A stretch of 22,958 bases of DNA from the NCBI GenBank assembly GCA_000432915.1, contig HF995214.1, positions 1 to 22,958 on the forward strand. Direction: 5' to 3'. The notes below the pieces were generated by a model, which was given only the letters and a program-made list of their open reading frames with translations, was not told where the DNA came from and made no database searches. The position numbers and the translations under genes were made by a program. Source of the stretch: Firmicutes bacterium CAG:194 (GTDB lineage: Bacteria; Bacillota; Clostridia; Lachnospirales; Lachnospiraceae). The number at the start of each line of letters is the position of its first letter. The stretch's first letter is position 1. Below, piece after piece: positions 22,802 to 22,958 of the stretch.

Positions 22802-22824
22802 AAAAAAACAGCCCACAGGCTGTT
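22802..22824 (-). terminator. Terminator of the tRNA transcript
   Basis: AACAGCC/GGCTGTT arms (22807-22813, 22818-22824) with a 4-nt loop, followed on the minus strand by seven T. It lies 5 nt beyond the 3' end of tRNA-Cys. Confidence 0.88.
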
Positions 22825-22829
22825 AAAAA

Positions 22830-22900
22830 AGGCGCCAACCAGATTCGAACTGGTGATAGAGGTGTTGCAGACCTTTGCCTTACCACTTGGCTATGGCGCC
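22830..22900 (-). tRNA. tRNA-Cys (GCA)
   Basis: A 71-nt cloverleaf. Acceptor GGCGCCA/TGGCGCC, D-arm GCC...GGC, anticodon arm AGGT-CTGCAAC-ACCT with anticodon GCA, and T-arm ACCAG-TTCGAAT-CTGGT. The discriminator is U (22830), the normal Cys identity base. CCA is not encoded: the next bases are T, so the CCA enzyme must add it. An intrinsic terminator follows. It lies 27 nt after the end of the partial tRNA upstream, so both are probably processed from one transcript. Confidence 0.96.
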
Positions 22901-22927
22901 ATATTTATTTTCCTATAAATAAAAAAA

Positions 22928-22958
22928 TGACTCCGACGGGAATCGAACCCGTGTTACC
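22928..22958 (-). tRNA. 3' part of a tRNA, probably tRNA-Glu, cut by the window edge
   Basis: Minus-strand acceptor 3' strand CGGAGTC with discriminator A (22928) and T-arm ACGGG-TTCGATT-CCCGT (22952-22936), preceded by GGTAAC. The GGTAAC-ACGGG-TTCGA context is like that of clostridial tRNA-Glu, but the anticodon lies outside the window. No CCA is encoded. Confidence 0.7.

Noticed and set aside
1..22958. Mobile elements, CRISPR arrays, prophage or defence islands
   Set aside because: No transposase, integrase, spaced direct repeats or phage-like genes were seen; the gene set is mostly chromosomal core.

Overview
The window looks like chromosomal DNA from a low-to-moderate GC, spore-forming Firmicute of the class Clostridia, most like the family Lachnospiraceae. 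The reasons are a spoIIID gene, a CotS-type spore coat protein, a C-type (zinc-ligand) S18, an archaeal/eukaryal-type ProRS under a T-box leader, tRNA without encoded CCA, Gram-positive AGGAGG-type ribosome sites and sigma-A promoters. Family-level assignment is inference. I see no insertion sequence, phage gene, integrase, CRISPR array, rRNA or toxin-antitoxin pair. Nearly every stretch is coding, mostly on the minus strand.

Layout. (1) 160-1536 (+): an NSS-family sodium-coupled amino acid/amine transporter, converging on (2) a minus-strand block at 1557-7732. In transcription order that block is an FKBP/trigger-factor-like lipoprotein, a coiled-coil NlpC/P60 peptidoglycan hydrolase, a small CarD-like protein, a YdcF-family membrane protein, a MATE exporter, the sporulation regulator SpoIIID, and a PD-(D/E)XK nuclease-like protein whose start overlaps the spoIIID end. 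(3) 7904-8380 (+): a small membrane-anchored protein of unknown function, ending at a 36-bp perfect palindrome shared as terminator with hup (HU). (4) 8447-14313 (-): hup, a one-domain MazG, a PEGA-domain lipoprotein, a CotS-like kinase-fold coat protein, the CCA-adding enzyme, a YgjP-type metallopeptidase and a small membrane protein. (5) 14398-17371 (-): T-box leader, proS, ackA. (6) 17461-18642 (-): rpsF-ssb-rpsR with its own promoter and terminator, preceded by a DUF951 zinc-ribbon gene. (7) 18884-22006 (-): a cytoplasmic LacI-type sensor fused to GGDEF, directly abutted by a sirtuin. (8) 22062-22721 (+): maf. (9) minus-strand tRNA-Cys and the 3' part of another tRNA at the right edge.

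How the parts fit. Several genes serve the cell envelope and sporulation: extracytoplasmic foldase, wall hydrolase, YdcF, SpoIIID, CotS. Others serve translation and genome upkeep: ProRS, S6/S18, SSB, HU, CCA enzyme, tRNAs, MazG and Maf. The CCA enzyme is needed by the tRNAs here, because tRNA-Cys ends at its discriminator base. The most interesting items are the intracellular periplasmic-binding-protein-like/GGDEF sensor abutting a sirtuin, the proline T-box whose competing hairpin lacks a U-tract, the overlapping spoIIID/nuclease-like pair, the CarD-like domain detached from any larger protein, and the coat kinase lacking the DFG-position aspartate. I did not find a clearly new multi-gene system.
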